A DNA stretch of 64,000 nucleotides from Comamonas terrigena NBRC 13299 (GCF_006740045.1 NZ_AP019749.1:3739001-3803000); one strand, 5' to 3'; positions 1-10,025 are shown, counted from the stretch's first letter. Program-made: numbers and translations. Notes: generated by a model from the sequence alone, not told the origin.

Positions 1-735
1 TATGCGCGCGTGGTCGAGATCCGCGACAAGACGGCCGTGCTGGAGACACTCAAGGACTACGGCAGCAGCAAGCACACCGTCTGGGGCGTGAACACCCGCA
101 ACCGCGAGCAGAACTTCGCCATGAATCTGCTGATGGACCCTGAGGTGGACTTTGTCACCCTCACCGGCACCGCCGGCACCGGCAAGACGCTGATGGCCCT
201 GGCCGCCGGCCTCACGCAAGTGCTGGACGAGCGCCGCTACACCGAGATCATCATGACCCGCGCCACGGTGAGCGTGGGCGAGGACATCGGCTTCCTGCCC
301 GGCACCGAGGAAGAGAAGATGGGCCCCTGGATGGGCGCCCTGGACGACAATCTGGAGTTCCTGGCCAAGGGCGACGGCGGTAACCCCGGCGAATGGGGCC
401 GCGCGGCCACCAACGAGCTGATCCGCAGCCGTATCAAGATCAAGAGCATGAACTTCATGCGTGGCCGTACCTTCCTGAACAAGTACGTCATCATCGACGA
501 GGCGCAGAACCTGACGCCCAAGCAGATGAAGACCCTGATCACCCGTGCCGGCCCCGGCACCAAGATCATCTGCATGGGCAATCTGGCACAGATCGACACC
601 CCCTACCTGACGGAAGGCTCATCCGGTCTGACGTTTGCCGTGGACCGCTTCAAGGGCTGGCCGCACAGCGGCCACATCCAGCTGGCGCGCGGCGAACGCT
701 CGCGCCTGGCGGATTTTGCCAGCGAGGTGTTGTAA
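1..735 (+). CDS. PhoH-family ATPase, C-terminal part (5' end outside window)
   Basis: The reading frame is open from base 1, so the start lies upstream and 244 residues are visible. It carries a Walker A motif GTAGTGKT (visible residues 56-63) and a Walker B motif VIIDEAQN (about 163-170), the signature of PhoH-like P-loop ATPases. The C-terminal ARGERSRLADFA segment is also typical. In this lineage the full protein usually has an N-terminal PIN nuclease domain (YlaK type), but that part cannot be seen here. The family is cytoplasmic and linked to RNA metabolism; the exact role is not settled. A small membrane protein gene follows three bases after the stop. Confidence 0.88.
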   Translation, partial: YARVVEIRDKTAVLETLKDYGSSKHTVWGVNTRNREQNFAMNLLMDPEVDFVTLTGTAGTGKTLMALAAGLTQVLDERRYTEIIMTRATVSVGEDIGFLPGTEEEKMGPWMGALDDNLEFLAKGDGGNPGEWGRAATNELIRSRIKIKSMNFMRGRTFLNKYVIIDEAQNLTPKQMKTLITRAGPGTKIICMGNLAQIDTPYLTEGSSGLTFAVDRFKGWPHSGHIQLARGERSRLADFASEVL

Positions 736-738
736 GCC

Positions 739-1143
739 ATGGCCATCGGTTGGGTTTCCGCGTTAAAGCTGGTGCCCTGGGGCGATGTCATCCAGGCAGC
801 GCCCCATGTGCTCAAGGCCGCCAAGGGGCTGCTGAACAAGTCACCGGCCGAAGGCGGCGGTGATGCCGCCGTAGCGCCCAGCGCACCGGCCGGCATCGCC
901 CTGCCCGCCCAGAATGCGGGCGAGCTGGCACTGCAGCATGTGGCCCAGCTGGAAGCCCGCGTGGCCCAGCTGGAACAGGCCCAGCACGCCTCCGCCCAGC
1001 TGATCGAGCAGATGGCCGAGCAGCAGTCCCAGATCGTGCAGACCGTGGGCCTGCTGCGCACCGGTGCCACCCGCCTGGCCTGGGCCTGCGGCGTGCTTGG
1101 CGTGGTGGTGATCGGCCTGCTGATCCAGGTGCTGCGCAGCTAG
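739..1143 (+). CDS. Small coiled-coil protein with one C-terminal membrane segment
   Basis: A 134-residue protein that I do not recognise as a named family. Its N-terminal third is moderately hydrophobic, then comes an Ala/Pro-rich linker. Residues about 60-100 are rich in Q, E, A and L with heptad character (AQLEARVAQLEQAQ), suggesting a coiled coil. One hydrophobic helix of about 20 residues (around 110-131) ends just before the C-terminus, so it is probably tail-anchored in the inner membrane. It starts three bases after the PhoH stop and is probably co-transcribed with it. A strong terminator follows at 1265-1296. Confidence 0.7.
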   Translation: MAIGWVSALKLVPWGDVIQAAPHVLKAAKGLLNKSPAEGGGDAAVAPSAPAGIALPAQNAGELALQHVAQLEARVAQLEQAQHASAQLIEQMAEQQSQIVQTVGLLRTGATRLAWACGVLGVVVIGLLIQVLRS

Positions 1144-1264
1144 GCTGCGCATCGGACGGCCGGAACAAAACCCGCCGACCCATATCTATGAATACCCCGC
1201 CGTAGTCCACCAGGGGTATGCATAGAAAAAAGCAGGGCTGAACGCTACTGCACCGACTGCAACA

Positions 1265-1296
1265 AAAAGGCCTTGCCAATCGGCAAGGCCTTTTTT
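1265..1296. terminator. Bidirectional intrinsic terminator
   Basis: A perfect stem of 13 pairs, AAAAGGCCTTGCC against GGCAAGGCCTTTT, with an AATC loop and a T-run on each strand. It separates the plus-strand PhoH unit from the convergent dnaB gene. Confidence 0.92.
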
Positions 1297-1330
1297 CATG
1301 GACAGGGTCCGGGTACGGACGGCTGCGGCC

Positions 1331-2770
1331 TCAGTAGTCGCTGCTGGTGCTGTAGTCCATGGCCAGGTTTTCGAAGCGGGTCTGGTTCTTCTGGAAGAAG
1401 AGCTTCACCGTGCCCGTGGGGCCGTTACGCTGCTTGCCGATGATGACCTCCGCAATGTTCGGCTCCTTGCTGTCCTTGTTGTAGTAGTCGTCGCGGTAGA
1501 TGAACATGATGATGTCCGCATCCTGCTCGATGGCGCCCGATTCACGCAGGTCGGACATCATGGGGCGCTTGTCGGTGCGCTGCTCCACCGAACGGTTCAG
1601 CTGCGACAGCGCAATCACCGGGCATTGCAACTCCTTGGCCAGCATCTTCAGGCCCCGGGAGATTTCCCCCAGCTCGGTGGCGCGGTTGTCGGCACTGCCC
1701 GCTCCGGAGCCGCTCATCAGCTGCAAGTAGTCCACCACGATCAGACCCAGCTTGCCGCACTGGCGCGCCAGGCGGCGGGCGTTGGCACGCAGCTCGGACG
1801 GGGTCAGACCCGGGGTTTCGTCAATGTGCAGGCTCACCGTGCGCAGGCGCTCGATGGCTTCGGTCAGGCGCGGCCACTCTTCATCGGTCAGCTTGCCGGT
1901 GCGCAGATTGCCCTGGTTCACCTTGCCGATAGAGCCCACGATACGCACCGCCAGCTGGGCGGCCCCCATTTCCATGGAGAAGATGGCGACCGGCAGGCCT
2001 TCGTTCAGTGCCACATGCTCGGCAATGTTCACCGCGAACGAGGTCTTGCCCATGGAAGGACGCGCCGCCAGCACCACCATGTCGCCGGCCTGCAGACCCG
2101 ATGTCATACGGTCCAGATCAGCGAAGCCCGTGGGCACGCCGGTCACGTCCATGGGGTTGTCAGCCATCTCCTGCACCTGGTCCAGCAGGTTCACGACCAA
2201 GGTGTCCAGCGACTGGAAACCCTGCTTCATGCGCGAGCCTTCTTCGCCAATGGCAAAGATCTTCTGCTCGGCCTCATCCAGCACCCGCTCCACGGGCTTG
2301 CCCTGGGGATTGAAGGCGTTGGTGGCAATCTCGTCGCTGGCCGTCACCAGCTTGCGCAGGATGGCGCGCTCGCGCACGATTTCCGCGTAGCGGCGGATGT
2401 TGGTGGCACTGGGCACGTACTGGGCCAGCTGGTTCAGATACAGCAGACCGCCGATTTCCTCGGCCTTGCCCATGCCCTGCAGGTGCTCGTACACCGTGAT
2501 CACGTCCGCCGGCTTGGAGGCGTTGATCATCTTGCCGATGGCTTCAAAGATCAGCTGGTGCTCGTGGCGGTAGAAGTCATTGTCCTTGAGCAGGTCACCC
2601 ACGCGGTCCCAGGCGTTGTTGTCCAGCAGCAGGCCGCCCAGCACCGAGGATTCGGACTCCAGCGAGTGCGGGGGCACCCGCAGCTGCGCCACCTGCTGGT
2701 CCGCCACGCCCGAACCGGCAGGGGCGCCAAAAACATCATCGGTATCCAGGGGGGGCATCACAGAAGACAT
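1331..2770 (-). CDS. dnaB: Replicative DNA helicase DnaB
   Basis: A 479-residue hexameric 5'-3' replicative helicase. The N-terminal DnaG-interaction domain is visible (VPPHSLESESSVLGGLLLD, about residues 33-51). The RecA-like domain has Walker A ARPSMGKT (about 236-243), Walker B LIVVDYLQLM, and the SQLNRSVEQR segment. I chose the ATG at 2770 (MSSVMPPLD); the frame is open further upstream to a TTG at 2785, which looks less likely. It lies downstream of rpsF-priB-rpsR-rplI, but a terminator at 3003-3029 and a 288-bp gap suggest that it has its own promoter. No intein is seen. Confidence 0.97.
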   Translation of the reverse strand: MSSVMPPLDTDDVFGAPAGSGVADQQVAQLRVPPHSLESESSVLGGLLLDNNAWDRVGDLLKDNDFYRHEHQLIFEAIGKMINASKPADVITVYEHLQGMGKAEEIGGLLYLNQLAQYVPSATNIRRYAEIVRERAILRKLVTASDEIATNAFNPQGKPVERVLDEAEQKIFAIGEEGSRMKQGFQSLDTLVVNLLDQVQEMADNPMDVTGVPTGFADLDRMTSGLQAGDMVVLAARPSMGKTSFAVNIAEHVALNEGLPVAIFSMEMGAAQLAVRIVGSIGKVNQGNLRTGKLTDEEWPRLTEAIERLRTVSLHIDETPGLTPSELRANARRLARQCGKLGLIVVDYLQLMSGSGAGSADNRATELGEISRGLKMLAKELQCPVIALSQLNRSVEQRTDKRPMMSDLRESGAIEQDADIIMFIYRDDYYNKDSKEPNIAEVIIGKQRNGPTGTVKLFFQKNQTRFENLAMDYSTSSDY

Positions 2771-3058
2771 GGGGTTCCCAAACAATCAAGCCCTTGATCG
2801 TAGCGCCATGGCAGCGCCGCGTCACGGAGAGTCATCCCGCGCAGGCGGGTGACAAGGGTCATGCGCACCACACTGCTCGCCCCAGGCGCAGCAGCGTGGC
2901 ACACCGCAGCAGCCCCATCAGGCGCTGCCTGCGCACAGCAGGCCCGGCATCGCCGGCCCTGGTGCAGGAAGTTTCCAGGCGACCCGGCTGGGCCGCAGAA
3001 AACACAAAAGCCGCCCAAAGGCGGCTTTTGGTGACAGATCGAAAAGATCCGCGAAAGC
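2771..3058. other. Gap between rplI and dnaB
   Basis: About 290 bp without a convincing gene. It contains the rplI-operon terminator (3003-3029) and presumably the dnaB promoter, which I cannot place with confidence. Short open frames here lack ribosome binding sites and recognisable sequence. Confidence 0.6.
3003..3029 (-). terminator. Intrinsic terminator of the rpsF-priB-rpsR-rplI operon
   Basis: Perfect 10-bp stem AAAAGCCGCC/GGCGGCTTTT with a CAAA loop. On the minus strand it is followed by a T-rich tail. It starts about 30 bases after the rplI stop. Confidence 0.85.
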
Positions 3059-3511
3059 TTAGGCGTGGTCGCCAGCCACTTCCACGCTCACTTCCACGAC
3101 AACGTCGGTGTGCAGAGCCACTTCCACGGTGGAAGCAGACACGGTCTTGATGGGACCGTTGGGCATGCGCACTTGGGACTTGACCACGTCAAAGCCTTGG
3201 GCCTTCAGGGCTTCAGCGATGTCGGCGTTGGTCACGGAACCAAACAGACGGCCATCCACGCCAGCCTTTTGCGACAGCTTCACGGTCGTGCCGTTCAGCT
3301 TTTCGCCGGAAGCCTGGGCAGCAGCCAGCTTTTCAGCAGCTGCCTTTTCCAGTTCAGCGCGCTTGGCTTCGAATTCAGCCTTGGCTGCTTCGGTAGCGCG
3401 ACGAGCGCGGCCAGCGGGGATCAGGAAGTTACGTGCGTAACCGTCCTTGACCTTGACGATTTCACCCAGGTTACCCAGGTTCACAACCTTGTCGAGCAGA
3501 ATGATTTGCAT
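3059..3511 (-). CDS. rplI: 50S ribosomal protein bL9
   Basis: A 150-residue protein of the normal length for bL9. The N-terminal rRNA-binding domain ([17 protein letters not shown], then [14 protein letters not shown]) is followed by the long charged connecting helix (about residues 40-75) and the C-terminal domain with [15 protein letters not shown]. It is the last gene of the rpsF operon, 12 bases after rpsR, and is followed by a terminator. Confidence 0.98.
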   Translation of the reverse strand: MQIILLDKVVNLGNLGEIVKVKDGYARNFLIPAGRARRATEAAKAEFEAKRAELEKAAAEKLAAAQASGEKLNGTTVKLSQKAGVDGRLFGSVTNADIAEALKAQGFDVVKSQVRMPNGPIKTVSASTVEVALHTDVVVEVSVEVAGDHA

Positions 3512-3523
3512 GGTTCGTGCTCC

Positions 3524-3805
3524 TTAGATCTTGTGCTGGTCGCTGTACGGCAGCATGGCCAGGAAGCGAGCGCGCTTGATGGCAGTGTTCAGCTGACGTT
3601 GGTAGATGGCGCGCGTGCCGGTCAGGCGTGCGGGGATGATCTTGCCGTTTTCGGCGATGAAGTCACGCAGGGTGTCGACATCCTTGTAGTCGATTTCGAC
3701 CACACCAGCCACGGTGAAGCGGCAGAAGCGCTTGCGCTTGAACAGCAGCGACTGGTTGTTGCGCTTGGGGCGCTTGTCTTTGTTGAATTTCTTGAACGTG
3801 GCCAT
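3524..3805 (-). CDS. rpsR: 30S ribosomal protein bS18
   Basis: A 93-residue small-subunit protein that pairs with bS6 on the ribosome platform. Family hallmarks are visible: [20 protein letters not shown] near residue 25, and [14 protein letters not shown] at the C-terminus. It lies between priB and rplI, the standard order of this operon. Confidence 0.98.
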   Translation of the reverse strand: MATFKKFNKDKRPKRNNQSLLFKRKRFCRFTVAGVVEIDYKDVDTLRDFIAENGKIIPARLTGTRAIYQRQLNTAIKRARFLAMLPYSDQHKI

Positions 3806-3823
3806 TGCTGGACCTCTTGAAAA

Positions 3824-4114
3824 TTAATTTTGTTGAATGTCTTGGATGTGAAGCACCACAGTCTTGCTGTTGCGCGGCGTGGCCAGAAAGCCCTGGAACT
3901 TCCAGCTGCTTCCCAGTGCCTGGCGGGCGAGACGCTCTGCCAGCGCACCGAAGGCCACCGCCTTCACCATCGCCTGAACCTTGCGGGCATTGCCGGCTTC
4001 TTGTTGCTGCGACTCGTGTTCGAGGCGCATGTCCAAAGCGGGCAATCCGGCGGGCGTGTAGCGCAGGGGCTGAACCTCGGCGATACAGGCGGTCAAGGCA
4101 ACGTGGTTTTCCAC
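3824..4114 (-). CDS. priB: Primosomal replication protein N, PriB
   Basis: A small OB-fold single-stranded-DNA-binding protein of the replication restart primosome, about 96 residues. The segment TPAGLPALDMRLEHES is the conserved beta-proteobacterial PriB core, and it sits between rpsF and rpsR as expected. The start is uncertain: GTG at 4114 gives MENHVALTACI and TTG at 4120 adds two residues; no ATG is available in frame and neither start has a strong ribosome binding site. Translational coupling to rpsF, which ends 29 bases upstream, is likely. Confidence 0.9.
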   Translation of the reverse strand: MENHVALTACIAEVQPLRYTPAGLPALDMRLEHESQQQEAGNARKVQAMVKAVAFGALAERLARQALGSSWKFQGFLATPRNSKTVVLHIQDIQQN

Positions 4115-4143
4115 TCCCAAGGGATCAGTGACTACCGGGCAGC

Positions 4144-4506
4144 TTAGGCTTGTTCAGCTTGGCTGGCCTTGCGGGCTTCTTCACGCTCGACGGTCTTCAT
4201 CATCGAAGAAGGAGCCGTATCGGCGTTCTTCTTTTGAACCGTCAGGTGACGCAGCACGGCGTCGTTGAACTTGAAGGCATGCTCCAGCTCAGCCATCACA
4301 GCCTGGTCGGCTTCGATGTTCAGGCACAGGTAGTGGGCCTTGGCGAGCTTGTTGATCATGTAGGCCAGCTGACGACGGCCCCAGTCTTCTTCACGGTGCA
4401 CCTTACCGCCGCCGGCGGCAATCATGCCCTTGTAGCGCTCCAGCATGGCTGGAACTTGTTCGCTTTGATCCGGGTGGATCAACAAAATGATTTCGTAATG
4501 ACGCAT
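4144..4506 (-). CDS. rpsF: 30S ribosomal protein bS6
   Basis: A 120-residue protein, first gene of the operon. It opens with [18 protein letters not shown] and has the conserved [14 protein letters not shown] stretch (about residues 40-53), which identify bS6. The C-terminal tail is rich in A, E and K. A good sigma-70 promoter lies 67-95 bases upstream. Confidence 0.98.
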   Translation of the reverse strand: MRHYEIILLIHPDQSEQVPAMLERYKGMIAAGGGKVHREEDWGRRQLAYMINKLAKAHYLCLNIEADQAVMAELEHAFKFNDAVLRHLTVQKKNADTAPSSMMKTVEREEARKASQAEQA

Positions 4507-4572
4507 GAAAACTCCCTTTTGGGTTAGGCCCCCCGCTGCGTCCTGAAGCGGTGTGGCAAGGCAAAGCGAGCA

Positions 4573-4601
4573 ATTATAGACTTAGGCGTTTTCCCTGTAC
4601 A
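4573..4601 (-). promoter_or_regulatory. Predicted sigma-70 promoter of the rpsF operon
   Basis: On the minus strand there is a perfect -10 box TATAAT (4578-4573) and a -35 box TGTACA (4601-4596), a 4-of-6 match, spaced by exactly 17 bases. It points into rpsF, as expected for a highly expressed ribosomal operon. Confidence 0.7.
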
Positions 4602-4662
4602 GTGACGGCTGGCAAAAAACCGTCTGCCGCAATGGGGACATTGGTTTTCCGGGGAACTTTCC

Positions 4663-4688
4663 CTTGAAATCCGGCACACCGCCCCCAC
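4663..4688 (+). promoter_or_regulatory. Predicted sigma-32 (RpoH) heat-shock promoter of grpE-dnaK-dnaJ
   Basis: CTTGAA at 4663-4668 and CCCCAC at 4683-4688 are separated by 14 bases. This matches the RpoH consensus CTTGAA-N13/14-CCCCAT closely. The predicted transcript would start near 4695, about 30 bases before grpE. I saw no CIRCE element. Confidence 0.75.
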
Positions 4689-4727
4689 GGTAGAAGGTAT
4701 CTTCACCATTCACTGACCACTGCACCC

Positions 4728-5276
4728 ATGTCCGATCAGAACACCAACACCCTACCGGCCGACGCTTCCCCAGAGGAAATGGAGGCCGCGCTGGCCGCCC
4801 ATGCCGCCGGCGAAATGGACCGTCTGCAGGCGGAGCTGGCCGAGCTGAAAGCCAAGAGTGCAGAACTGGCTGACCAGTTCCTGCGCGCCAAGGCCGAGGC
4901 CGAGAACGCCCGCCGCCGCGCCGAAGAAGAAGTCGCCAAGGCCCGCAAGTTCGGCATCGAAAGCTTTGCCGAAAGCCTGCTGCCTGTGATCGACAGCCTG
5001 GACGCGGCCCTGGCCATCCAGAACGCCACCCCCGAGCAACTGCGCGAAGGCTCGGACGCCACGCTGCGCCAGCTGGTCCACGCGCTGGAGCGCAACAAGG
5101 TGGTGACCATCAATCCGGAAGCCGGCGCCAAGTTCGACCCGCACCAGCACCAGGCCATCTCCATGGTGCCTGCCGAGCAGGAAGCCAACACCATTGTGAG
5201 CGTGCTGCAAAAAGGCTACCTGATTGCCGACCGCGTGCTGCGCCCGGCCCTGGTCACCGTGGCCGCCCCCAAGTAA
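4728..5276 (+). CDS. grpE: Nucleotide exchange factor GrpE
   Basis: A 182-residue cytoplasmic co-chaperone that releases ADP from DnaK. A long coiled coil (residues about 25-75, with [21 protein letters not shown]) is followed by the beta-domain ending [25 protein letters not shown], the GrpE signature. It is the first gene of the heat-shock operon, directly behind a sigma-32-type promoter and 93 bases before dnaK. Confidence 0.97.
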   Translation: MSDQNTNTLPADASPEEMEAALAAHAAGEMDRLQAELAELKAKSAELADQFLRAKAEAENARRRAEEEVAKARKFGIESFAESLLPVIDSLDAALAIQNATPEQLREGSDATLRQLVHALERNKVVTINPEAGAKFDPHQHQAISMVPAEQEANTIVSVLQKGYLIADRVLRPALVTVAAPK

Positions 5277-5369
5277 GCAAAAAGAAGACCCTACTGGCTT
5301 GAAGACCGGGAATACATCCCTAGCTACCAACCAGTCCACCAAATATTTCACCAATTCGGAGCCTCAAAA

Positions 5370-7325
5370 ATGGGAAAAATCATCGGTATTGACCTGGGCA
5401 CGACCAACAGCTGCGTTGCCATCATGGAAGGCAACACCACCAAGGTCATCGAAAACAGCGAAGGTGCCCGCACCACGCCGTCCATCATCGCCTACCAAGA
5501 AGACGGCGAAATCCTGGTCGGTGCTTCGGCCAAGCGCCAGGCCGTCACCAACCCCAAGAACACGATCTACGCCGCCAAGCGCCTGATCGGCCGCAAGTTC
5601 GACGAGAAGGAAGTGCAAAAGGACATCAACCTGATGCCTTTTGAAATCGTCAAGGCCGACAACGGCGACGCCTGGGTGCAGGTGCGCGACCAGAAGCTGG
5701 CCCCGCCCCAGATCTCCGCAGAAGTGCTGCGCAAGATGAAGAAGACCGCCGAGGATTACCTGGGCGAAGCCGTGACCGAAGCCGTGATCACCGTGCCGGC
5801 CTACTTCAACGACGCACAACGCCAGGCCACCAAGGACGCAGGCCGCATCGCCGGCCTGGAAGTCAAGCGCATCATCAACGAGCCCACTGCCGCAGCCCTG
5901 GCCTTCGGCCTGGACAAGACCGGCAAGGGCGACCGCAAGATCGCCGTGTATGACCTGGGTGGCGGTACGTTCGACGTGTCCATCATCGAAATCGCCGACG
6001 TGGACGGCGAAAAGCAGTTCGAAGTGCTGTCGACCAACGGCGACACCTTCCTGGGCGGCGAAGACTTCGACCAGCGCATCATCGACTACATCATTGCCGA
6101 GTTCAAGAAGGAACAGGGTGTGGACCTGTCCAAGGACGTGCTGGCCCTGCAGCGCCTGAAGGAAGCAGCCGAAAAGGCCAAGATCGAGCTGTCCAGCTCG
6201 GCCGCCACCGACATCAACCTGCCCTACATTACTGCGGACGCTTCGGGTCCCAAGCACCTGAACATCAAGCTGACCCGCGCCAAGCTGGAAAGCCTGGTGG
6301 AAGAGCTGATTGAGCGCACCATCGCCCCTTGCCGCACCGCCATCAAGGATGCCGGCATTGCCGTGTCCGACATCGACGACATCATCCTGGTCGGCGGCAT
6401 GAGCCGCATGCCCAAGGTGCAGGAAAAGGTCAAGGAATTCTTCGGCAAGGAGCCCCGCAAGGACGTGAACCCTGACGAAGCCGTGGCCGTGGGCGCTGCC
6501 GTGCAAGGCCAGGTGCTGGGCGGTGAACGTTCCGACGTGCTGCTGCTGGACGTGACCCCGCTGTCCCTGGGTATCGAAACCTTGGGCGGTGTCATGACCA
6601 AGATGATCACCAAGAACACCACCATCCCGACCAAGTTCGCCCAGACCTTCTCCACCGCCGACGACAACCAGCCGGCCGTGACCATCAAGGTCTACCAAGG
6701 CGAGCGCGAGATGGCTTCGGGCAACAAGCTGCTGGGTGAATTCAACCTGGAAGGCATCCCGCCCGCAGCCCGTGGCGTTCCCCAGATCGAAGTGGCGTTC
6801 GACATTGACGCCAACGGCATCTTGAACGTCTCGGCCAAGGACAAGGCGTCCGGCAAGGAAAACAAGATCACCATCAAGGCCAACTCCGGTCTGTCCGAAG
6901 ACGAGATCCAGCAGATGGTCAAGGATGCGGAACTGAACGCAGCCGAAGACAAGAAGAAGCTGGAAATCATCCAGGCCCGCAACCAGGGTGAAGCCACCAT
7001 CCACAGCGTCAAGAAGAGCCTGACCGAGCACGGTGACGCACTGGACGCCGGCGAGAAGGAAAAGATCGAAGCCGCCATCAAGGACCTGGAAGAAGCCCTC
7101 AAGGGTGACGACAAGGCCGCGATCGACGACAAGACCAACGCCCTGATGACCGCCAGCCAGAAGCTGGGCGAGAAGATGTACGCTGACGCCCAGGCTGCCC
7201 AAGCCGCAGCGGCCGGTGCCGCAGGCGCCACCGGTGCCGAATCGGCTGCCGGCGCACAACAGGCTTCCAGCAATGCCAGCGACGACGACATCGTTGACGC
7301 CGAAGTCAAGGAAGTCAAAAAGTAA
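5370..7325 (+). CDS. dnaK: Molecular chaperone DnaK (Hsp70)
   Basis: A 651-residue Hsp70. The ATPase domain starts [20 protein letters not shown] and includes [15 protein letters not shown] and [13 protein letters not shown]. The linker region is [20 protein letters not shown]. The substrate domain and lid follow, ending in the conserved acidic motif [15 protein letters not shown] ribosome binding site GGAG lies 11 bases before the ATG. It works with GrpE and DnaJ encoded on either side. The strand opposite dnaK and dnaJ is open for over a thousand codons, a known effect of codon bias in dnaK. Confidence 0.99.
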   Translation: MGKIIGIDLGTTNSCVAIMEGNTTKVIENSEGARTTPSIIAYQEDGEILVGASAKRQAVTNPKNTIYAAKRLIGRKFDEKEVQKDINLMPFEIVKADNGDAWVQVRDQKLAPPQISAEVLRKMKKTAEDYLGEAVTEAVITVPAYFNDAQRQATKDAGRIAGLEVKRIINEPTAAALAFGLDKTGKGDRKIAVYDLGGGTFDVSIIEIADVDGEKQFEVLSTNGDTFLGGEDFDQRIIDYIIAEFKKEQGVDLSKDVLALQRLKEAAEKAKIELSSSAATDINLPYITADASGPKHLNIKLTRAKLESLVEELIERTIAPCRTAIKDAGIAVSDIDDIILVGGMSRMPKVQEKVKEFFGKEPRKDVNPDEAVAVGAAVQGQVLGGERSDVLLLDVTPLSLGIETLGGVMTKMITKNTTIPTKFAQTFSTADDNQPAVTIKVYQGEREMASGNKLLGEFNLEGIPPAARGVPQIEVAFDIDANGILNVSAKDKASGKENKITIKANSGLSEDEIQQMVKDAELNAAEDKKKLEIIQARNQGEATIHSVKKSLTEHGDALDAGEKEKIEAAIKDLEEALKGDDKAAIDDKTNALMTASQKLGEKMYADAQAAQAAAAGAAGATGAESAAGAQQASSNASDDDIVDAEVKEVKK

Positions 7326-7360
7326 TTTGATGCAGTAGAGCGGCCGCACGGCCCGCCTGC

Positions 7361-7397
7361 CGCCGCGCCGGACCCTGGTTTCAGGGCTTGCGCGGCG
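7361..7397 (+). other. Intercistronic hairpin between dnaK and dnaJ
   Basis: Outer arms CGCCGCGC/GCGCGGCG enclose an inner stem CCCTG-GTTT-CAGGG. No T-run follows, so it is more likely an mRNA-processing or stabilising structure than a terminator. It could help set the DnaK:DnaJ ratio; that is inference. Confidence 0.5.
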
Positions 7398-7424
7398 TTC
7401 CTGTTCTGAAGGACCCCACCACTC

Positions 7425-8561
7425 ATGTCCAAACGCGACTATTACGAGGTTCTGGGCGTTGCCAAGACCGCCTCGGACGATGAAATCAAGAAGGCCTACC
7501 GCAAGCTGGCCATGAAGTTCCACCCTGACCGCAACCAGGGAGACCAGGCCAAAGAAGCCGAAGAAAAGTTCAAGGAGGTCAAAGAGGCCTACGAGATGCT
7601 TTCCGACGGCCAGAAGCGTGCGGCCTATGACCAGTACGGCCACGCCGGCGTGGACCCCAACCGCGGCATGGGCGGCGGTGCGGAAGGCTTTGGCGGTTTC
7701 GCCGAAGCGTTTGGCGACATCTTTGGCGACATGTTCGGCCAGAGCCGTGGCGGCCAGGGTCGCGGCGGACGCCAAGTCTACCGTGGCAACGACCTGAGCT
7801 ACGGCATGGAAATCACGCTGGAAGAAGCGGCCAAGGGCAAGGACGCCCAGATCCGCATCCCCAGCTGGGAAAGCTGCGACACCTGCCACGGCAGCGGCGC
7901 CAAGCCCGGCACCCAGCCCAAGACCTGTACCACCTGCGGTGGCCAGGGCTCGGTGCAGATGCGCCAGGGCTTTTTCAGCGTGCAGCAGACCTGCCCGCAC
8001 TGCCGCGGCACGGGCAAGATCATTCCCGAGCCCTGCACCAGCTGCCACGGCCAGGGAAAGCTCAAGAAGCAGAAGACGCTGGAAGTCAAGATTCCCGCCG
8101 GCATCGACGACGGCATGCGCATCCGCAGCGTCGGCAATGGCGAGCCCGGCACCAATGGCGGCCCGGCAGGCGATCTGTACATCGAGATCCGCATCAAGAA
8201 GCACGACATCTTCGAGCGCGACGGTGACGATTTGCACTGCCAGGTGCCGGTGAGCTTCATCACCGCGGCCCTGGGTGGCGAGATCGAGGTGCCCACGCTG
8301 CAGGGCAAGGCCGCGATCGACATCCCCGAAGGCACCCAGGCCGGCAAGCAGTTCCGTCTGCGCGGCAAGGGCATCAAGGGCGTGCGCTCCAGCTACCCCG
8401 GCGATCTGTACTGCCACATCGTGGTGGAAACCCCCGTCAAGCTGACCGAGCACCAGCGCAAGCTGCTGCGCGAGTTGGAAGACTCGCTCAAGAAAGGCGG
8501 CTCGCGCCATTCGCCCAGCGGCAGCAGCTGGACCGACAAGCTCAAGAGCTTCTTCAGCTGA
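7425..8561 (+). CDS. dnaJ: Chaperone protein DnaJ (Hsp40)
   Basis: A 378-residue type I J-protein. The J domain has the HPD motif in [10 protein letters not shown] (about residues 32-41). A Gly/Phe-rich region follows (about 74-110). The zinc domain has four CXXC repeats ([32 protein letters not shown]). The C-terminal substrate-binding domain follows. It stimulates DnaK ATPase activity and delivers clients. It is the last gene of the heat-shock operon, ending before the terminator at 8621-8647. Confidence 0.98.
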   Translation: MSKRDYYEVLGVAKTASDDEIKKAYRKLAMKFHPDRNQGDQAKEAEEKFKEVKEAYEMLSDGQKRAAYDQYGHAGVDPNRGMGGGAEGFGGFAEAFGDIFGDMFGQSRGGQGRGGRQVYRGNDLSYGMEITLEEAAKGKDAQIRIPSWESCDTCHGSGAKPGTQPKTCTTCGGQGSVQMRQGFFSVQQTCPHCRGTGKIIPEPCTSCHGQGKLKKQKTLEVKIPAGIDDGMRIRSVGNGEPGTNGGPAGDLYIEIRIKKHDIFERDGDDLHCQVPVSFITAALGGEIEVPTLQGKAAIDIPEGTQAGKQFRLRGKGIKGVRSSYPGDLYCHIVVETPVKLTEHQRKLLRELEDSLKKGGSRHSPSGSSWTDKLKSFFS

Positions 8562-8598
8562 TTGCGCCATTGCGTCATGACGCGATTGCGCCATTGCG
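8560..8598. repeat. Direct repeat with central palindrome after dnaJ
   Basis: GATTGCGCCATTGCG occurs at 8560-8574 and again at 8584-8598. The two copies flank and overlap a perfect palindrome GCGTCATGACGC (8572-8583). It begins at the dnaJ stop codon. Confidence 0.75.
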
Positions 8599-8620
8599 GC
8601 GCACCGCGCGCACCACGGAA

Positions 8621-8647
8621 AACGCAGCCTTCGGGCTGCGTTTTTTT
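8621..8647 (+). terminator. Intrinsic terminator of grpE-dnaK-dnaJ
   Basis: Perfect 9-bp stem AACGCAGCC/GGCTGCGTT closed by a TTCG tetraloop and followed by a run of T on the plus strand. Confidence 0.92.
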
Positions 8648-9074
8648 ATGCCCTGAAGCGATTTCCACGCGGTGACACCGGCTGCAGCGCCTCTCCTCCC
8701 AGGTGGCAGGCGCGCCACACGCTCCATTTCCTCGGCACCCCTTTGACGGGCTCCCGGGACACGCCGTGGGTACCGTCTACGGGCACTTTAGCCCTGGTAA
8801 GGCAGTGCGAAAGTGCCTTGCGCGCGTCCCCATGTCACGCAGCCCTGTGCCTACCGCCTTGATTTCACTGGAAAAAGCAGCGCAGGCCGCCGTCCCCCAC
8901 GCCCCCACGGCGCTAGCGGCGGATCGCCGTGCCACGCAGCCCGCGCCAACCGCGAAGGCGGCCTGCACCGCCGGCCACGCAAGACATCTCATTTGACGAT
9001 GACTGAGCGGTGATTTACCATGGAAAATCCCCAACACTTCTCCAAACGAGAAGATAAAACGACTCTCCCCCACC
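8648..9074. other. Gap between dnaJ terminator and LysR regulator
   Basis: About 430 bp. A 97-codon open frame exists (8703-8996, plus), but its product is Ala/Pro/Arg-rich, resembles nothing I know and has no ribosome binding site, so I leave it out. The region should contain the LysR-gene promoter, but I cannot place it. Confidence 0.5.
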
Positions 9075-10025
9075 ATGAGAAATTCCGAGCGCAGTTTTGC
9101 GCGACGCATCGACCTGACATCGCTGCAGCTGTTTGTCGCAGTCTGCGAACTGGGCAGCATCGGCCGTGCGGCCGAGCGCGAATACATTGCCGCCTCCGCC
9201 GTCAGCAAACGCCTGTCCGACCTGGAAGCTGCGGTCGACACCGCCCTGCTCTACCGCCACAGCCGTGGCGTCACCCTCACCCCTGCCGGCGAAAGCCTGC
9301 TGCACCATGCCCGCAACGTGCTGTACGGGCTGGAGCGCATGCAGGGCGAACTCAGCGAATACGCCGAAGGCGTGCGCGGCCATGTGCGCATGCACGCCAA
9401 CATCTCGGCCATCGTGCAGTTCCTGCCGGAAGACCTGGGCGCTTTTGCCAAGGAACACAGCCAGATCAAGATCGATCTGCAGGAGCACCTGAGCCCCGAC
9501 GTGATCAGCGCCGTGGCCGAAGGCACGGCCGACATCGGCATCTGCTCGCTGGCCTCCGGCAGCGACAACGGATTGCAAAGCCGCCCTTACCGCAACGACC
9601 GCCTGGTGCTGGTCTGCCCCGACCACCACCCGCTGGCCGAACGTGAAAACGTGGCCTTTGACGAGGTGCTGGACTGGGACGTGGTGGGCCTGCATGGCGG
9701 CAGCTCCATCAGTCTGGCCATGCGCGGCGCCGCTGCCCGCGCGGGCCAACCGCTGCACCAGCGCATCCAGGTGACCAGCCTGGATGCCATGTGCCGCATG
9801 ATCGACAACGGCCTGGGCGTGGGCCTGATTCCGGACCGCGCCTTCGAGCTGATGCACGGCGTGGGCCAGCTGCGCGCCGTGCCGCTGACCGATGCCTGGG
9901 CGCAGCGCATGCTCAGCCTGGTCGCCCGCGACTTCGACACCTTGCCGGTGACGGCGCGCCTGCTGGTGGAACACCTGAGCCGGTCCGCCCCGCAAGTGCC
10001 ACAGGCCTTGCAGGCAACTCCCTAG
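9075..10025 (+). CDS. LysR-family transcriptional regulator
   Basis: A 316-residue regulator. The winged helix-turn-helix is at about residues 13-72 ([20 protein letters not shown], then [16 protein letters not shown]). The LysR substrate-binding domain follows (about 95-305). It ends 41 bases before leuC on the same strand. LysR proteins often control adjacent genes, and this placement upstream of leuC is common in Comamonadaceae; whether it regulates leucine synthesis and which effector it binds cannot be read from the sequence. Confidence 0.9.
   Translation: MRNSERSFARRIDLTSLQLFVAVCELGSIGRAAEREYIAASAVSKRLSDLEAAVDTALLYRHSRGVTLTPAGESLLHHARNVLYGLERMQGELSEYAEGVRGHVRMHANISAIVQFLPEDLGAFAKEHSQIKIDLQEHLSPDVISAVAEGTADIGICSLASGSDNGLQSRPYRNDRLVLVCPDHHPLAERENVAFDEVLDWDVVGLHGGSSISLAMRGAAARAGQPLHQRIQVTSLDAMCRMIDNGLGVGLIPDRAFELMHGVGQLRAVPLTDAWAQRMLSLVARDFDTLPVTARLLVEHLSRSAPQVPQALQATP

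Noticed and set aside
4507..4727. A CIRCE/HrcA operator upstream of grpE
   Set aside because: No TTAGCACTC-N9-GAGTGCTAA-like inverted repeat is present; a sigma-32-type promoter explains the regulation.
5364..8594. A 1076-codon open frame on the minus strand opposite dnaK and dnaJ
   Set aside because: Its product is rich in L, A, G, V, H and D, as expected from the complement of GC-biased codons. It has no recognisable domain and lies wholly over two certain genes. Long antisense frames over dnaK are a known artefact.
8703..8996. A 97-codon open frame between dnaJ and the LysR gene
   Set aside because: It has no ribosome binding site, low-complexity Ala/Pro/Arg composition and no resemblance to a known family.
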